Shown piece after piece: positions 5,661-16,485 of a stretch of DNA of 34,637 nt. Each line of letters begins with the position of its first letter. Within the stretch, counting starts at the first letter, position 1. Source of the stretch: Acidimicrobiaceae bacterium (GTDB lineage Bacteria > Actinomycetota > Acidimicrobiia > Acidimicrobiales > Palsa-688); the NCBI GenBank assembly GCA_030838025.1, contig JAUTXM010000331.1, positions 1-34,637 of the forward strand, in the 5' to 3' direction. A program made the translations under genes and the position numbers. The notes under the pieces were generated by a model that did not search any database, was not told where the DNA came from, and saw only the letters and a program-made list of their open reading frames with translations.

Positions 5661-7382
5661 TTGGGCGCTCAGGGGTCGACGGGCAACGCTCGCCATTCGC
5701 GGCCGCTTTCGGGCCTTGGTCGAATGTTCGGGCGTCGTCGCTCGGCGGTCACCGCCGCCGCCATGGCCTTGGCCATGGTCATTGTTCCCCTGTCGCCCGC
5801 GCCGGCGTCGGCGTCGGCGAGCCTCCTGGGGTTGCCCACGAGCCGGGTCATCGTCACGGGACCGGGCATCGCCGGTGCCAGCACCCTCGTGACCGGCCTC
5901 GGTGGCCAGGTCGTCAACGCCCTCCCGGTTGTCGGCGGAATCGTCGCTGACGTCCCCTCGGTCCTCCTCGGTGCGCTGGGGGCCATTCCTGGCGTGGTCG
6001 TCACTCCAGACGTGCCGGTCTCGGTCGCTGAGGGTGGCACGGGCAGCCCCGGCCGGCCGCCGGCCGCCGTGTACCCCGCCGCGACCGGTGCCAGCCAGCT
6101 CGCCGCCAGTGGCAACACCGGCCAAGGGGTCCGAGTGGCGGTGCTCGACACGGGCGTCGCCAACCTCCCCGACTTCGCGGGACGCCTGGTCGGTGGCGTC
6201 GACCTGAGCGGCGAGAACAATCCCTTCCGGGACAGCTACGGCCACGGGACCTTCGTCGCCGGGCTCATCGCGGGCAACGGTGCGTCCTCCGGGGGCCAGT
6301 ACTCCGGTGAGGCGCCGGGAGCCGACCTGGTGTCGGTGAAGGTGGCGGGGTCGTCGGGAAAGACGGATTTGGCGACCCTCCTCCTGGGCGTCGGCTGGGT
6401 CGTCGACCATCAGGCCAGTGATCACATCGGGGTGCTGAACATGTCCCTCGGCGCCGCCCCGTTCGCGTCGACGGTGCTGAACCCCCTCGACATGGCGGTC
6501 GAAGCGGCTTGGCGCAGCGGCGTTGCGGTGGTCGCGTCGGCCGGGAACGCCGGGCCGTTCAACGGCACCATCCTCACTCCGGGCGATGACCCGCTCGTCA
6601 TCACGGTGGGCGCGCTGGACGACCACGGCACCGCCAGCGTGGCCGACGACACGATGGCGGACTTCAGCAGCGTTGGTCCCACCACTCCCGACGGCTGGTT
6701 CAAGCCCGACCTGGTGGCTTCGGGACGCTCCGTCGTCAGCCTCCGGGTTGCCGGCTCCACCCTCGATCGGGCGTACCCCTCGGCCCGCATCGGCAGCGCC
6801 AACTTCGTCGGTTCCGGTACCTCGTTCAGCGCCGCCATCACCAGCGGCGCGGCGGCACTGGCGCTCCAGGACGGGACGATCGCCCATCAGCCCGATGCCC
6901 TCAAGGCCAAGCTGCTAGGAGGGGCGACCAACGGGCCGGTGGGCAACCCGTTCGTCGATGGCCATGGCTCGCTCAACGCCTATTGGGCCGCGCTGGCGCA
7001 AAACGTCAGCCTGCAGCAGACCGCCCCGCTGCTTCCGGCACTGCCCCTGATTCCCGTCTCGCTCGCGACCACGTGGAGCGGCTCGGCGTGGAATGGCAGC
7101 GCCTGGAACGGGTCGGCGTGGAACGGGTCGGCGTGGAACGGCAGCGCCTGGAACGGGTCGGCGTGGAACGGGTCGGCCTGGAATGGGTCGGCCTGGAACG
7201 GGTCGGCCTGGAATGGGTCGGCCTGGAATGGCAGCGCCTGGAATGGCAGCGCCTGGAACGGCTCGGCGTGGAACGGGTCGGCGTGGAACGGTTCCGCCTG
7301 GAATGGCTCGGCGTGGAACGGGTCCGCTTGGAACGGGTCGGCATGGAACGGTTCCGCCTGGAATGGCTCGGCGTGGAACTGA
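5661..7382 (+). CDS. Secreted subtilisin-like (S8) serine protease with C-terminal SAWNG pentapeptide repeat domain
   Basis: Signal peptide (FGRRRSAVTAAAMALAMVIVPLSPAPASASA); catalytic motifs VAVLDTGVANLPDFAG (Asp), SYGHGTFVAGLIAG (His), GSGTSFSAAITSGAAAL (Ser); 20 SAWNG-type repeats to the stop. Start TTG 5661 or ATG 5724. Confidence 0.88.
   Translation: MGAQGSTGNARHSRPLSGLGRMFGRRRSAVTAAAMALAMVIVPLSPAPASASASLLGLPTSRVIVTGPGIAGASTLVTGLGGQVVNALPVVGGIVADVPSVLLGALGAIPGVVVTPDVPVSVAEGGTGSPGRPPAAVYPAATGASQLAASGNTGQGVRVAVLDTGVANLPDFAGRLVGGVDLSGENNPFRDSYGHGTFVAGLIAGNGASSGGQYSGEAPGADLVSVKVAGSSGKTDLATLLLGVGWVVDHQASDHIGVLNMSLGAAPFASTVLNPLDMAVEAAWRSGVAVVASAGNAGPFNGTILTPGDDPLVITVGALDDHGTASVADDTMADFSSVGPTTPDGWFKPDLVASGRSVVSLRVAGSTLDRAYPSARIGSANFVGSGTSFSAAITSGAAALALQDGTIAHQPDALKAKLLGGATNGPVGNPFVDGHGSLNAYWAALAQNVSLQQTAPLLPALPLIPVSLATTWSGSAWNGSAWNGSAWNGSAWNGSAWNGSAWNGSAWNGSAWNGSAWNGSAWNGSAWNGSAWNGSAWNGSAWNGSAWNGSAWNGSAWNGSAWNGSAWNGSAWN
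7083..7379 (+). repeat. In-frame 15-bp tandem repeat array (about 19.8 units) encoding SAWNG
   Basis: Units of the type TCG GCG TGG AAC GGG with synonymous variants (AGC GCC TGG AAT GGC, TCC GCC TGG AAT GGC); 19 complete pentapeptides plus a terminal SAWN. Confidence 0.95.
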
Positions 7383-7421
7383 CCCCCGCGTCGAGTGCCG
7401 GCTGTCCTCGTTAGGAGTGGT

Positions 7422-9989
<2,568 letters not shown>

Positions 9990-10781
9990 CTACGCGACGA
10001 CGTCCACGGGGGTGCCGACCGGCACCACCTTGATGGCATTGATGGTCTCGGGGCTGACCCGGACGCAGCCGTGCGACGATGCCACGCCCCTGGTGGATCC
10101 GGGGTCGGAGGGATACCCGTGGATAGCCACCGTGCCATCCCCGCCATCGAACTCGGTGAACACGTTCGAATGCGTCCCGAGGATCAGGACCGTCGGGCCG
10201 TAGATGTACTGCTGGCGCTTGGGCGTCGCCACGATGGCATCGACGAACGAGGCACCGGTCGGCGTCGGCCACTGCGGCCGGCCCACCCCGACGGGCGCCG
10301 AATACACCGGGAGCGCCCCTTGATACAGGGTCAGGTTGCGTTGGCAGACCGAGATGACGATGTGGTACGGGGTGGTGCTGAACGTCAGACTTTGGGCGGG
10401 CACCCAACCAGACGAACCGTTGGGACGGCTGTCGAGCCGGAGCTGGATCCAGCCGTTCTGTTGGCCGAGCACCGGCCGGGTCGATGGACCGCCCCACGGC
10501 TCCTTCAGGTGTCCCACGGCCGGCCCACCGGGTATGGCCGAGTACGCCAGGGCGGCCGCGGTGGGCGTCGCCAGCTGGGTCAGCGAATCGCCGGTCGTGG
10601 TCGTCGCCTCGGGACACCCGGGAATCGTGGTGCTCGTGGTGCTGGTGGTGCTGGTGGTCGGCGGTACCGTCGTCAGCAGGGCCGAGTCTTGGGAAACCTC
10701 GACGGAATGGGCGCAGCCCGCGGCCAGGACGATCGCCAGCGCGATGCCTGCCCCCCTGATTGCCGCCCCCCTCACAGCCAC
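9990..10781 (-). CDS. L,D-transpeptidase (YkuD) lipoprotein
   Basis: Lipobox-like AIVLAAGC; Thr/Ser/Pro-rich linker; YkuD motif VAIHGYPSDPGSTRGVASSHGCVRVSPETINAI. Confidence 0.88.
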   Translation of the reverse strand: MAVRGAAIRGAGIALAIVLAAGCAHSVEVSQDSALLTTVPPTTSTTSTTSTTIPGCPEATTTTGDSLTQLATPTAAALAYSAIPGGPAVGHLKEPWGGPSTRPVLGQQNGWIQLRLDSRPNGSSGWVPAQSLTFSTTPYHIVISVCQRNLTLYQGALPVYSAPVGVGRPQWPTPTGASFVDAIVATPKRQQYIYGPTVLILGTHSNVFTEFDGGDGTVAIHGYPSDPGSTRGVASSHGCVRVSPETINAIKVVPVGTPVDVVA

Positions 10782-10785
10782 GAAA

Positions 10786-11331
10786 TTACACCTGTTTGCG
10801 GTCGCCGGATTCGCGGAATGGCGTCGGAGCGTCGCCGAGCAGGACCTGGGCCCGCATTTCTGTCACAAACCATCGCCGGAGATCGGCCACGACCGGCATC
10901 GGGGGTTCGGTCAACAGCACGCCGATACGGCAATAGTCGTCGAGTTCTTCCATCATGGCCAAGAAGGCGACCGCCGCCTCGACCGACGCCTCGCTCGGTT
11001 GGGGCCAGCGTCCCTCGAGCTCGACGTGGGTCGTCCCGCCGGCTCGGGCCTCGGCGACCACCTCCCGGTAGCCCTCACGGGCGGCTGCGAAACGCCCGGA
11101 GAGCCGAATGGCCAACTCGAGGAGCCGAGCCGGCATGTCGGCCGGGGCCGGCTCCAAGGCGGCGATCAGCTCGCATTCGCGAACCACGGCGTCGTTCCAC
11201 TCCTGTAGCGCCAGATAGGCGTCGATCGGCACGCCGAGGAAGTGCACGACCGCCGGGTCAGTGCCGGTCGGGGGGGTGCCGGTCGCCTCGCTCGCCGGCT
11301 CGGCCCCGTCAAATCTCGATGTCTCCATCAC
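10786..11331 (-). CDS. Protein of unknown function; apparent C-terminal remnant of an RsbW/anti-sigma-like HATPase protein
   Basis: ORF METSRFDGAEPASE...VVHFLGVPIDAYLALQEWNDAVVRECELIAALEPAPADMPARLLELAIRLSGRF; the same frame upstream encodes HATPase-like sequence interrupted by a stop (see pseudogene). Confidence 0.5.
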   Translation of the reverse strand: MMETSRFDGAEPASEATGTPPTGTDPAVVHFLGVPIDAYLALQEWNDAVVRECELIAALEPAPADMPARLLELAIRLSGRFAAAREGYREVVAEARAGGTTHVELEGRWPQPSEASVEAAVAFLAMMEELDDYCRIGVLLTEPPMPVVADLRRWFVTEMRAQVLLGDAPTPFRESGDRKQV

Positions 11332-11534
11332 GCTGGCGGGCGAATCGCGGATCGAGATGTGGACGGCGCGCCCATCAGAGGAGAGCCCGAGGAGCTACGG
11401 CGGGGCGGCGTGGAGGAGGGCATTGGATGCCAACTCGGTCGCCCCGATCGCAGCCCGGTAGGCCCACGCGCCCGATGGTCAAGCCGGCTGGCCGCGTCGT
11501 CGGGCACCGCCCACTGCTCCTCATGTGCGGTCAC
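11332..11534 (-). pseudogene. Degraded anti-sigma/RsbW-like HATPase N-terminal region (frameshift plus in-frame TAG)
   Basis: Minus-strand frames give MTAHEEQWAVPDDAAS (one frame), then WAYRAAIGATELASNALLHAAPP*LLGLSSDGRAVHISIRDSPAS (another frame, continuous with the 11331 ORF). GATELASNALLHA resembles the N-box of RsbW-like kinases; TAG at 11395-11397 (reverse strand). Confidence 0.5.
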
Positions 11535-11576
11535 GGCGCTCGATGATATGCAGGCCTCTTGCCAGGAACCCAGGGT

Positions 11577-12926
11577 TCAGCGATCGACGTCGCCCATGAC
11601 CGGGTCGATGCTGGCGATAACCGGCACCGCATCGGCGATCAACCCGCCGCGCAGCATGGGCGGCAGGGCCTGCAGATTGGTGAAGCTGGGCGCCCGGATG
11701 TGCAACCGGTACGGCTTGTTGGCACCCTCGGACACCAGGTAGCACCCGAGCTCGCCCCGGGGCGACTCGATGGGCACATACGTCTCGCCCGGCGGCACCC
11801 GGAAGCCCTCGGTGAACAGCTTGAAATGGTGGATCAGCGCTTCCATGGACTCGTCGATTCGCGACCGCGGGGGCGGCGTGACCTTGCGGTCCTGGACGCG
11901 GTAGTCGCCCGCGGGCAGCAGATCGAGGATCTGGCGGGCGATGTGGACCGACTCGCGGATCTCGTTCAGCCGGATGAGGAACCGGTCCCAACAGTCGCCG
12001 GCGCTGCCGACGATCACGTCGAAGTCGACCGAGTCGTAGGCCAGGTAGGGCAGGTCCCGCCGCAGGTCGGAGGGCACGCCGGTCGAGCGGAGGATGGGGC
12101 CGCTGGCACCGAGGGCGATGGCCTGCTCGGCCGTGATGGCCCCTACCCCCGACAGTCGCTGGTGAAAGAGCGGCTGCTGGGCGACGAAGGTGTTGTACTG
12201 GTCGAGCCGCTTGTCCATGGTGTCGCAGATGGCCTGCACGTCGTCTCGCCAGCCATCGGGAAGATCGGCGGCCACGCCCCCGGGCCGGATGTAGTTGTGG
12301 TTCATGCGCAGCCCCGTGACCTTCTCGAAGAACGAGAGGATCAGCTCCCGTTCCCGGAAGCCCACGATCATGACCGTCGTGGCACCGAGTTCGGCCCCCA
12401 TGGTGGCGATGGAGACCAGGTGCGACGTGACCCGGTTGAGCTCGCACATGAGCATCCGGATCCACGTGGCTCGAGGCGGGATCTCGACATCGAGCAGTCG
12501 CTCGACGGCCAGCGAGTAGGCCAGTTCGTTGTAGAACGGCGAGAGATAGTCCATCCGGGTGACGTTGGTCGAGCCCTGGATGTACATCAGCTCCTCGGCG
12601 GTCTTCTCCATGCCCGTGTGCAGGTACCCGATCACGGGCTTGCTGCGCAGGATGTTCTCGCCTTGGAGTTCCAGCATCAACCGCAGGACGCCGTGCGTCG
12701 AGGGGTGCTGGGGCCCCATGTTGATGATCATGGTCTCGTCTTCGCGCACCTCGAAGTCGACGTCTTCCATGTCGAGCACGTGGCCCTCGGCCAGGCGCAG
12801 GACGGCGCCCGACTCCTCCTGGAGAACCTGGGGCGGGGTGGCCGCGCGGGGCGCCATTTCCTGGGCCCCTTCCCAGGTCAGCCGGCCGATCTGACTCGAA
12901 GTCGGGACATCGGTCACGTCGCTCAT
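11577..12926 (-). CDS. nuoD: NADH-quinone oxidoreductase subunit D
   Basis: MIINMGPQHPSTHGVLRLMLELQGE, PVIGYLHTGMEKTAEELMY, RMDYLSPFYNELAYSLAVERLL, SPRGELGCYLVSEGANKPYRLHIRAPSFTNLQALP. ATG at 12924-12926 overlaps the kinase stop. Confidence 0.95.
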   Translation of the reverse strand: MSDVTDVPTSSQIGRLTWEGAQEMAPRAATPPQVLQEESGAVLRLAEGHVLDMEDVDFEVREDETMIINMGPQHPSTHGVLRLMLELQGENILRSKPVIGYLHTGMEKTAEELMYIQGSTNVTRMDYLSPFYNELAYSLAVERLLDVEIPPRATWIRMLMCELNRVTSHLVSIATMGAELGATTVMIVGFRERELILSFFEKVTGLRMNHNYIRPGGVAADLPDGWRDDVQAICDTMDKRLDQYNTFVAQQPLFHQRLSGVGAITAEQAIALGASGPILRSTGVPSDLRRDLPYLAYDSVDFDVIVGSAGDCWDRFLIRLNEIRESVHIARQILDLLPAGDYRVQDRKVTPPPRSRIDESMEALIHHFKLFTEGFRVPPGETYVPIESPRGELGCYLVSEGANKPYRLHIRAPSFTNLQALPPMLRGGLIADAVPVIASIDPVMGDVDR

Positions 12927-14386
12927 TGATCGGATGCTACTGCCGCGTCGCCGCTGGTGGCGGGTGCCGCCGCAGCCGCGGCGCCGACGTCGGCCGGTGC
13001 CGCCGCTTCGGGGACCGTCGGCAGCCAGACCGTGAATGTGGCGCCTCCGCCGGGGGTGGCGGTGGCAGCCACCGTGCCGCCATGGGCGGCGACGATGGCG
13101 GCGACGATCGCCAGGCCCAACCCCGCCCCGCCGTTCTGCCGCGATCGCGACGGGTCGGCCCGGTAGAAGCGTTCGAAGACCTGGCCGCCGCTGTCGGTCG
13201 GCAGTCCCGGACCGTTGTCCGACACCTCGATGACCCCCGACCCGGTACGGGCGCCCACCCGCACCAGGGCGGCCGTGCCAGGCGGGGTGTGGGCCCGCAC
13301 GTTGGCCAGCAGGTTGTCGACGACCTGGCGCAGCCGGGCGGCGTCGCCGGTGACCTCCACGGTGTGGTTGGCCTCCAGTCGAACGGGCCACCGCGGTCCC
13401 ACGGCGGCGGCGGCACCGACCGCTTCGGCCACCAACCCGACCAGTTCGACCGGCTGTTGCTCGAGCGGGCGACCCTCGTCCAACCGGGCCAGGAGCAACA
13501 GGTCCTCCACCAGCTCGCCCATGCGCACCGTCTCGCTGCGGATACCCGACAGCACCCGGGCCAGATCCTCGGGACGGTTGGCGGCGCCGCGCTCGAACAG
13601 CTCGGCGTAGGCGCCGATGGCCGCGACTGGGGTGCGCAGCTCGTGGGAGGCATCGGCGACGAAGCGGCGGAGCCGTTCTTCAGACTGCCGGAGCTGGTGC
13701 TCGGTGGTGTCACGAGCCGAGAAGGCGTCCTGGATGCGGGTCAGCATGACGTTCAAGGTGCTCGCCAGTCGACCCACCTCGGTTGCCTCGGTGTCGCCGG
13801 GGACCCGGCGGGACAAATCGCCATCTGCGATGGCCGCGGCAGTCTGTTCCATGTCCTCCAACGGGCGCAGGCTCAAGCGGATCAGCCACCAGCCGAGGGT
13901 GACGACTCCGAACAGGGCGAGAACGGTGACCGCGAAGTCGACGCGCGCCTGGTGGTGGAGGGTGATGGCCACCTGGTCGAGCGGCAGGGCCGTGATCAGC
14001 TGGCTTCCGTCTGGGTATTGCGAGGCGAGCACCCGGTAGCTGCGATGGGGAGACTGCACCGAGGGTGCGTTGAACCACACCTCGGCGCGGTGACTGCTCC
14101 CCGACGTCGTGAAGTCCGAGATATGGGCGGGCAGGTTGGGCTCGTCCGGCCCTTCGGGGATCACCTTGACGGGGCGGTCGGCGGCGTTGCGGATCTCGAC
14201 GAAACCACCGACCAGGCCGACCGAGACCGAAGTCGTCTCCGCCGTCGTGCGGAACGATTCCAACCGGGCGTCGACCTGGCTGTACAGGTTGGACCGCAGC
14301 TGCGAGTAGGTGGCGAAGTCGGCGACGACCAGGGCGATTGCCACCATCGCCGCGGCTGCGAGCAGCAGCCGGCCGCGCAGCGACAT
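12923..14386 (-). CDS. Two-component sensor histidine kinase (HAMP, HisKA, HATPase_c)
   Basis: N-terminal TM and periplasmic region, HAMP (LRPLEDMEQTAAAIADGDLSRRVP), H-box RRFVADASHELRTPVAAIGAYAELFERG, N-box VVDNLLANVRAHTP, VSDNGPGLP, GAGLGLAIVAAIV. Confidence 0.93.
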   Translation of the reverse strand: MSLRGRLLLAAAAMVAIALVVADFATYSQLRSNLYSQVDARLESFRTTAETTSVSVGLVGGFVEIRNAADRPVKVIPEGPDEPNLPAHISDFTTSGSSHRAEVWFNAPSVQSPHRSYRVLASQYPDGSQLITALPLDQVAITLHHQARVDFAVTVLALFGVVTLGWWLIRLSLRPLEDMEQTAAAIADGDLSRRVPGDTEATEVGRLASTLNVMLTRIQDAFSARDTTEHQLRQSEERLRRFVADASHELRTPVAAIGAYAELFERGAANRPEDLARVLSGIRSETVRMGELVEDLLLLARLDEGRPLEQQPVELVGLVAEAVGAAAAVGPRWPVRLEANHTVEVTGDAARLRQVVDNLLANVRAHTPPGTAALVRVGARTGSGVIEVSDNGPGLPTDSGGQVFERFYRADPSRSRQNGGAGLGLAIVAAIVAAHGGTVAATATPGGGATFTVWLPTVPEAAAPADVGAAAAAAPATSGDAAVASDQ

Positions 14387-15076
14387 CTAGGGCCCCGGTT
14401 CGCGCAGGGCGTAGCCGACGAGGCGGATGGTGTGGATGAGCGGTGGTCCGAGCTGATCGAGCTTCTTGCGGAGATAACTCACATAGGTCTCGACCACATT
14501 GGAATCACCGCCGAAGTCGTAGTGCCAGACGTGGTCGAGGATCTGGGTCTTCGACAGCACCCGCTTCGGGTTCTGCAGGAAGAACCGCAGCAGGCTGAAT
14601 TCGGTGGCGGTGAGGTTGATCGGGACTCCGGCGCGCCAGACCTGATGGGTGTCCTCGTCCATCACCACGTCGGCGAAGCGCAAGGACCGGTCGTCGGTGT
14701 CACCCTGGGTCCGGCGAAGGATGGCGCGGGTTCGGGCCACCACCTCGGCCAGCGAGAACGGTTTGGTCACGTAGTCGTCGCCGCCGATGGCGAGCCCGGC
14801 CAGCTTGGCGTCGATGCTGTCGCGGGCGGTGAGAAACAGGATCGGCACCTTGATGCCGTCGGCCCGCAGCCGTCTCGTCACCTCCAAGCCGTCCAGATCG
14901 GGCAGCATGACGTCGAGCACGATCAGGTCCGGCGGTGCCTCCTGGGCGGCGCTGAGTGCCGATCGGCCGGTGCCCGCCACCCGGACCTCGAATCCCTCGT
15001 AGCGCAGGGCCGTGGCCACCGCGTCGACGATCGACGGTTCGTCGTCGACCACCAGGATCTGTTGGCTGCGGCTCAC
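14387..15076 (-). CDS. OmpR/PhoB-family response regulator
   Basis: Receiver QILVVDDEPSIVDAVATAL...LIVLDVMLPDLDGLEV...FLTARDS...GGDDYVTKPFSLAEVVAR and winged-helix NLTATEFSLLRFFLQNPKRVLSKTQILDHVWHYDFGGDSNVVETYVSYLRKKL. Confidence 0.95.
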   Translation of the reverse strand: MSRSQQILVVDDEPSIVDAVATALRYEGFEVRVAGTGRSALSAAQEAPPDLIVLDVMLPDLDGLEVTRRLRADGIKVPILFLTARDSIDAKLAGLAIGGDDYVTKPFSLAEVVARTRAILRRTQGDTDDRSLRFADVVMDEDTHQVWRAGVPINLTATEFSLLRFFLQNPKRVLSKTQILDHVWHYDFGGDSNVVETYVSYLRKKLDQLGPPLIHTIRLVGYALREPGP

Positions 15077-15099
15077 CGGTTCACCTCTCGAGGCGCGCG

Positions 15100-15115
15100 A
15101 CGGGTACGTACCCGT
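15100..15115. promoter_or_regulatory. 16-bp perfect palindrome upstream of the response regulator gene (candidate operator)
   Basis: ACGGGTACGTACCCGT is identical to its reverse complement; 24 bp upstream of the regulator start codon. Confidence 0.45.
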
Positions 15116-15227
15116 TTACCATCGCACGTCGGGCATTGCCGTTGCTGGGAATGCACTGTGCTTTGGCTGTGAGGTGGGCTCGCTCCGAGACCGGCTACCC
15201 CTTTTCCCAGAATTGCGAGGTGACAAG

Positions 15228-15599
15228 GTGCCATTCGAGAAGTCGCCTCCCGAACTGGTCGCCCGTTTCGACGAACTGGCCGAACTGGCGCCCGAGGCCA
15301 CTCGCAAGCAGATGTTCGGATATCCGAGCCTGGTGCTGGGCGGCCACATGTTCATGGGCCTGTTCGCCGATCATCTGGTCCTTCGCCTGGCTGACGAGGA
15401 TCGCGCTGCGCTGTTCGAGCTGGGCGGCCAGGTGTTCGAGCCCATGGCCGGACGCCCCATGAACGGCTATGTGGTCGTGCCCGATGCCCTGGTGGCCGAC
15501 ACCGACGCCGTGTCCGTGTGGGTGGAGCGGTCGTTGGGCCACGCCCGGAGCATGCCACCCAAGCAACCGAAGAAGCCCAAGGCGCCGAAAGGCCGCTAA
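15228..15599 (+). CDS. TfoX/Sxy N-terminal domain family protein
   Basis: LVARFDELAELAPEATRKQMFGYPSLVLGGHMFMGLFADHLVLRLADEDR...PMAGRPMNGYVVVPD; GTG start preceded by GCGAGGTGA. Confidence 0.75.
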   Translation: MPFEKSPPELVARFDELAELAPEATRKQMFGYPSLVLGGHMFMGLFADHLVLRLADEDRAALFELGGQVFEPMAGRPMNGYVVVPDALVADTDAVSVWVERSLGHARSMPPKQPKKPKAPKGR

Positions 15600-15660
15600 C
15601 GGTGCGGCCCGCGGTCGGCCGGCGGGCGGGCTGTGGGCTGGGCGACCCGGCGGTCCGGCT

Positions 15661-16485
15661 CTAGGCAGTGCGGCGGTAGCGGCCGACGGCCAGGGCGGCG
15701 AAGACGACGGTGATGCCGGTCATCCAGGCCAACGCCACCAGGACGGGTCGGGTCGTGGCCCCGCCGCCGGCCAGGGCCCGCACCGCCGAGTTGACGGCGC
15801 TGACCGGTTGGTGGTCGGCGTAGGCCCGCAAAAGACGGGGCATCCGGTTGGTCGGCACGAAGGCATTGGATGCGAATACCAGCAACGCCATGAACGGGAA
15901 CGCCCCGGCCTGGGCCGCTTCGGCGTTGCCGGCCGACAACCCGATCAGAGCCATGATCCACGACATGGCGAAGCCGAAGCCGAGCATGAGCAGAACTGCG
16001 CCGATGAAGGGGATGACGCCGGCGTGGATGCGGAAGCCGACGAGGAAGCCCATGGCCACCATGAGGATGATGACGAAGAGGTTGCGGACGACGTCGGCCA
16101 GGGTCCGGCCGGCCAGCACCGCCGAGCGGGCCATAGGGAGGGATCGGAAGCGCTCGATGATCCCGGTCTGCAGGTCGGTTGCCAAGCCGACGCCGGTGTT
16201 GACCGAGCCGAAGGTCACGGTCTGCACGAAGACACCCGGCATCAAGTAGTCGACGTAGGACATGCCGGGCGGAGCCTGGATGGCGCCGCCGAAGACGTAG
16301 CGGAAGAGGAGCACGAAGATGATCGGCTGGATGGTCGAGAAGACCAGCGTGGTCGGCGTGCGAACCAAGGCGATGAGGTTGCGGTGGGCGATGGCCAGCG
16401 CATCGGCGACGATGGCGCTCGCCGGCGGTCGGTCCTGGAGGCCAAGGTCCTCGGCCGCGGGGCTCGGGGGGGAGAGCGTGGTCAC
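15661..16485 (-). CDS. ABC-2 type transporter permease (DrrB-like)
   Basis: IAHRNLIALVRTPTTLVFSTIQPIIFVLLFRYVFGGAIQAPPGMSYVDYLMPGVFVQTVTFGSVNTGVGLATDLQTGIIERFRSLPMARSAVLAGRTLADVVRN; GTG start overlaps the ATPase stop (GTGA). Confidence 0.88.
   Translation of the reverse strand: MTTLSPPSPAAEDLGLQDRPPASAIVADALAIAHRNLIALVRTPTTLVFSTIQPIIFVLLFRYVFGGAIQAPPGMSYVDYLMPGVFVQTVTFGSVNTGVGLATDLQTGIIERFRSLPMARSAVLAGRTLADVVRNLFVIILMVAMGFLVGFRIHAGVIPFIGAVLLMLGFGFAMSWIMALIGLSAGNAEAAQAGAFPFMALLVFASNAFVPTNRMPRLLRAYADHQPVSAVNSAVRALAGGGATTRPVLVALAWMTGITVVFAALAVGRYRRTA

Noticed and set aside
7083-7379. Tandem repeat as a CRISPR array or minisatellite outside coding sequence
   Set aside because: Uniform 15-bp in-frame units with no spacers, and synonymous variation preserving the peptide.
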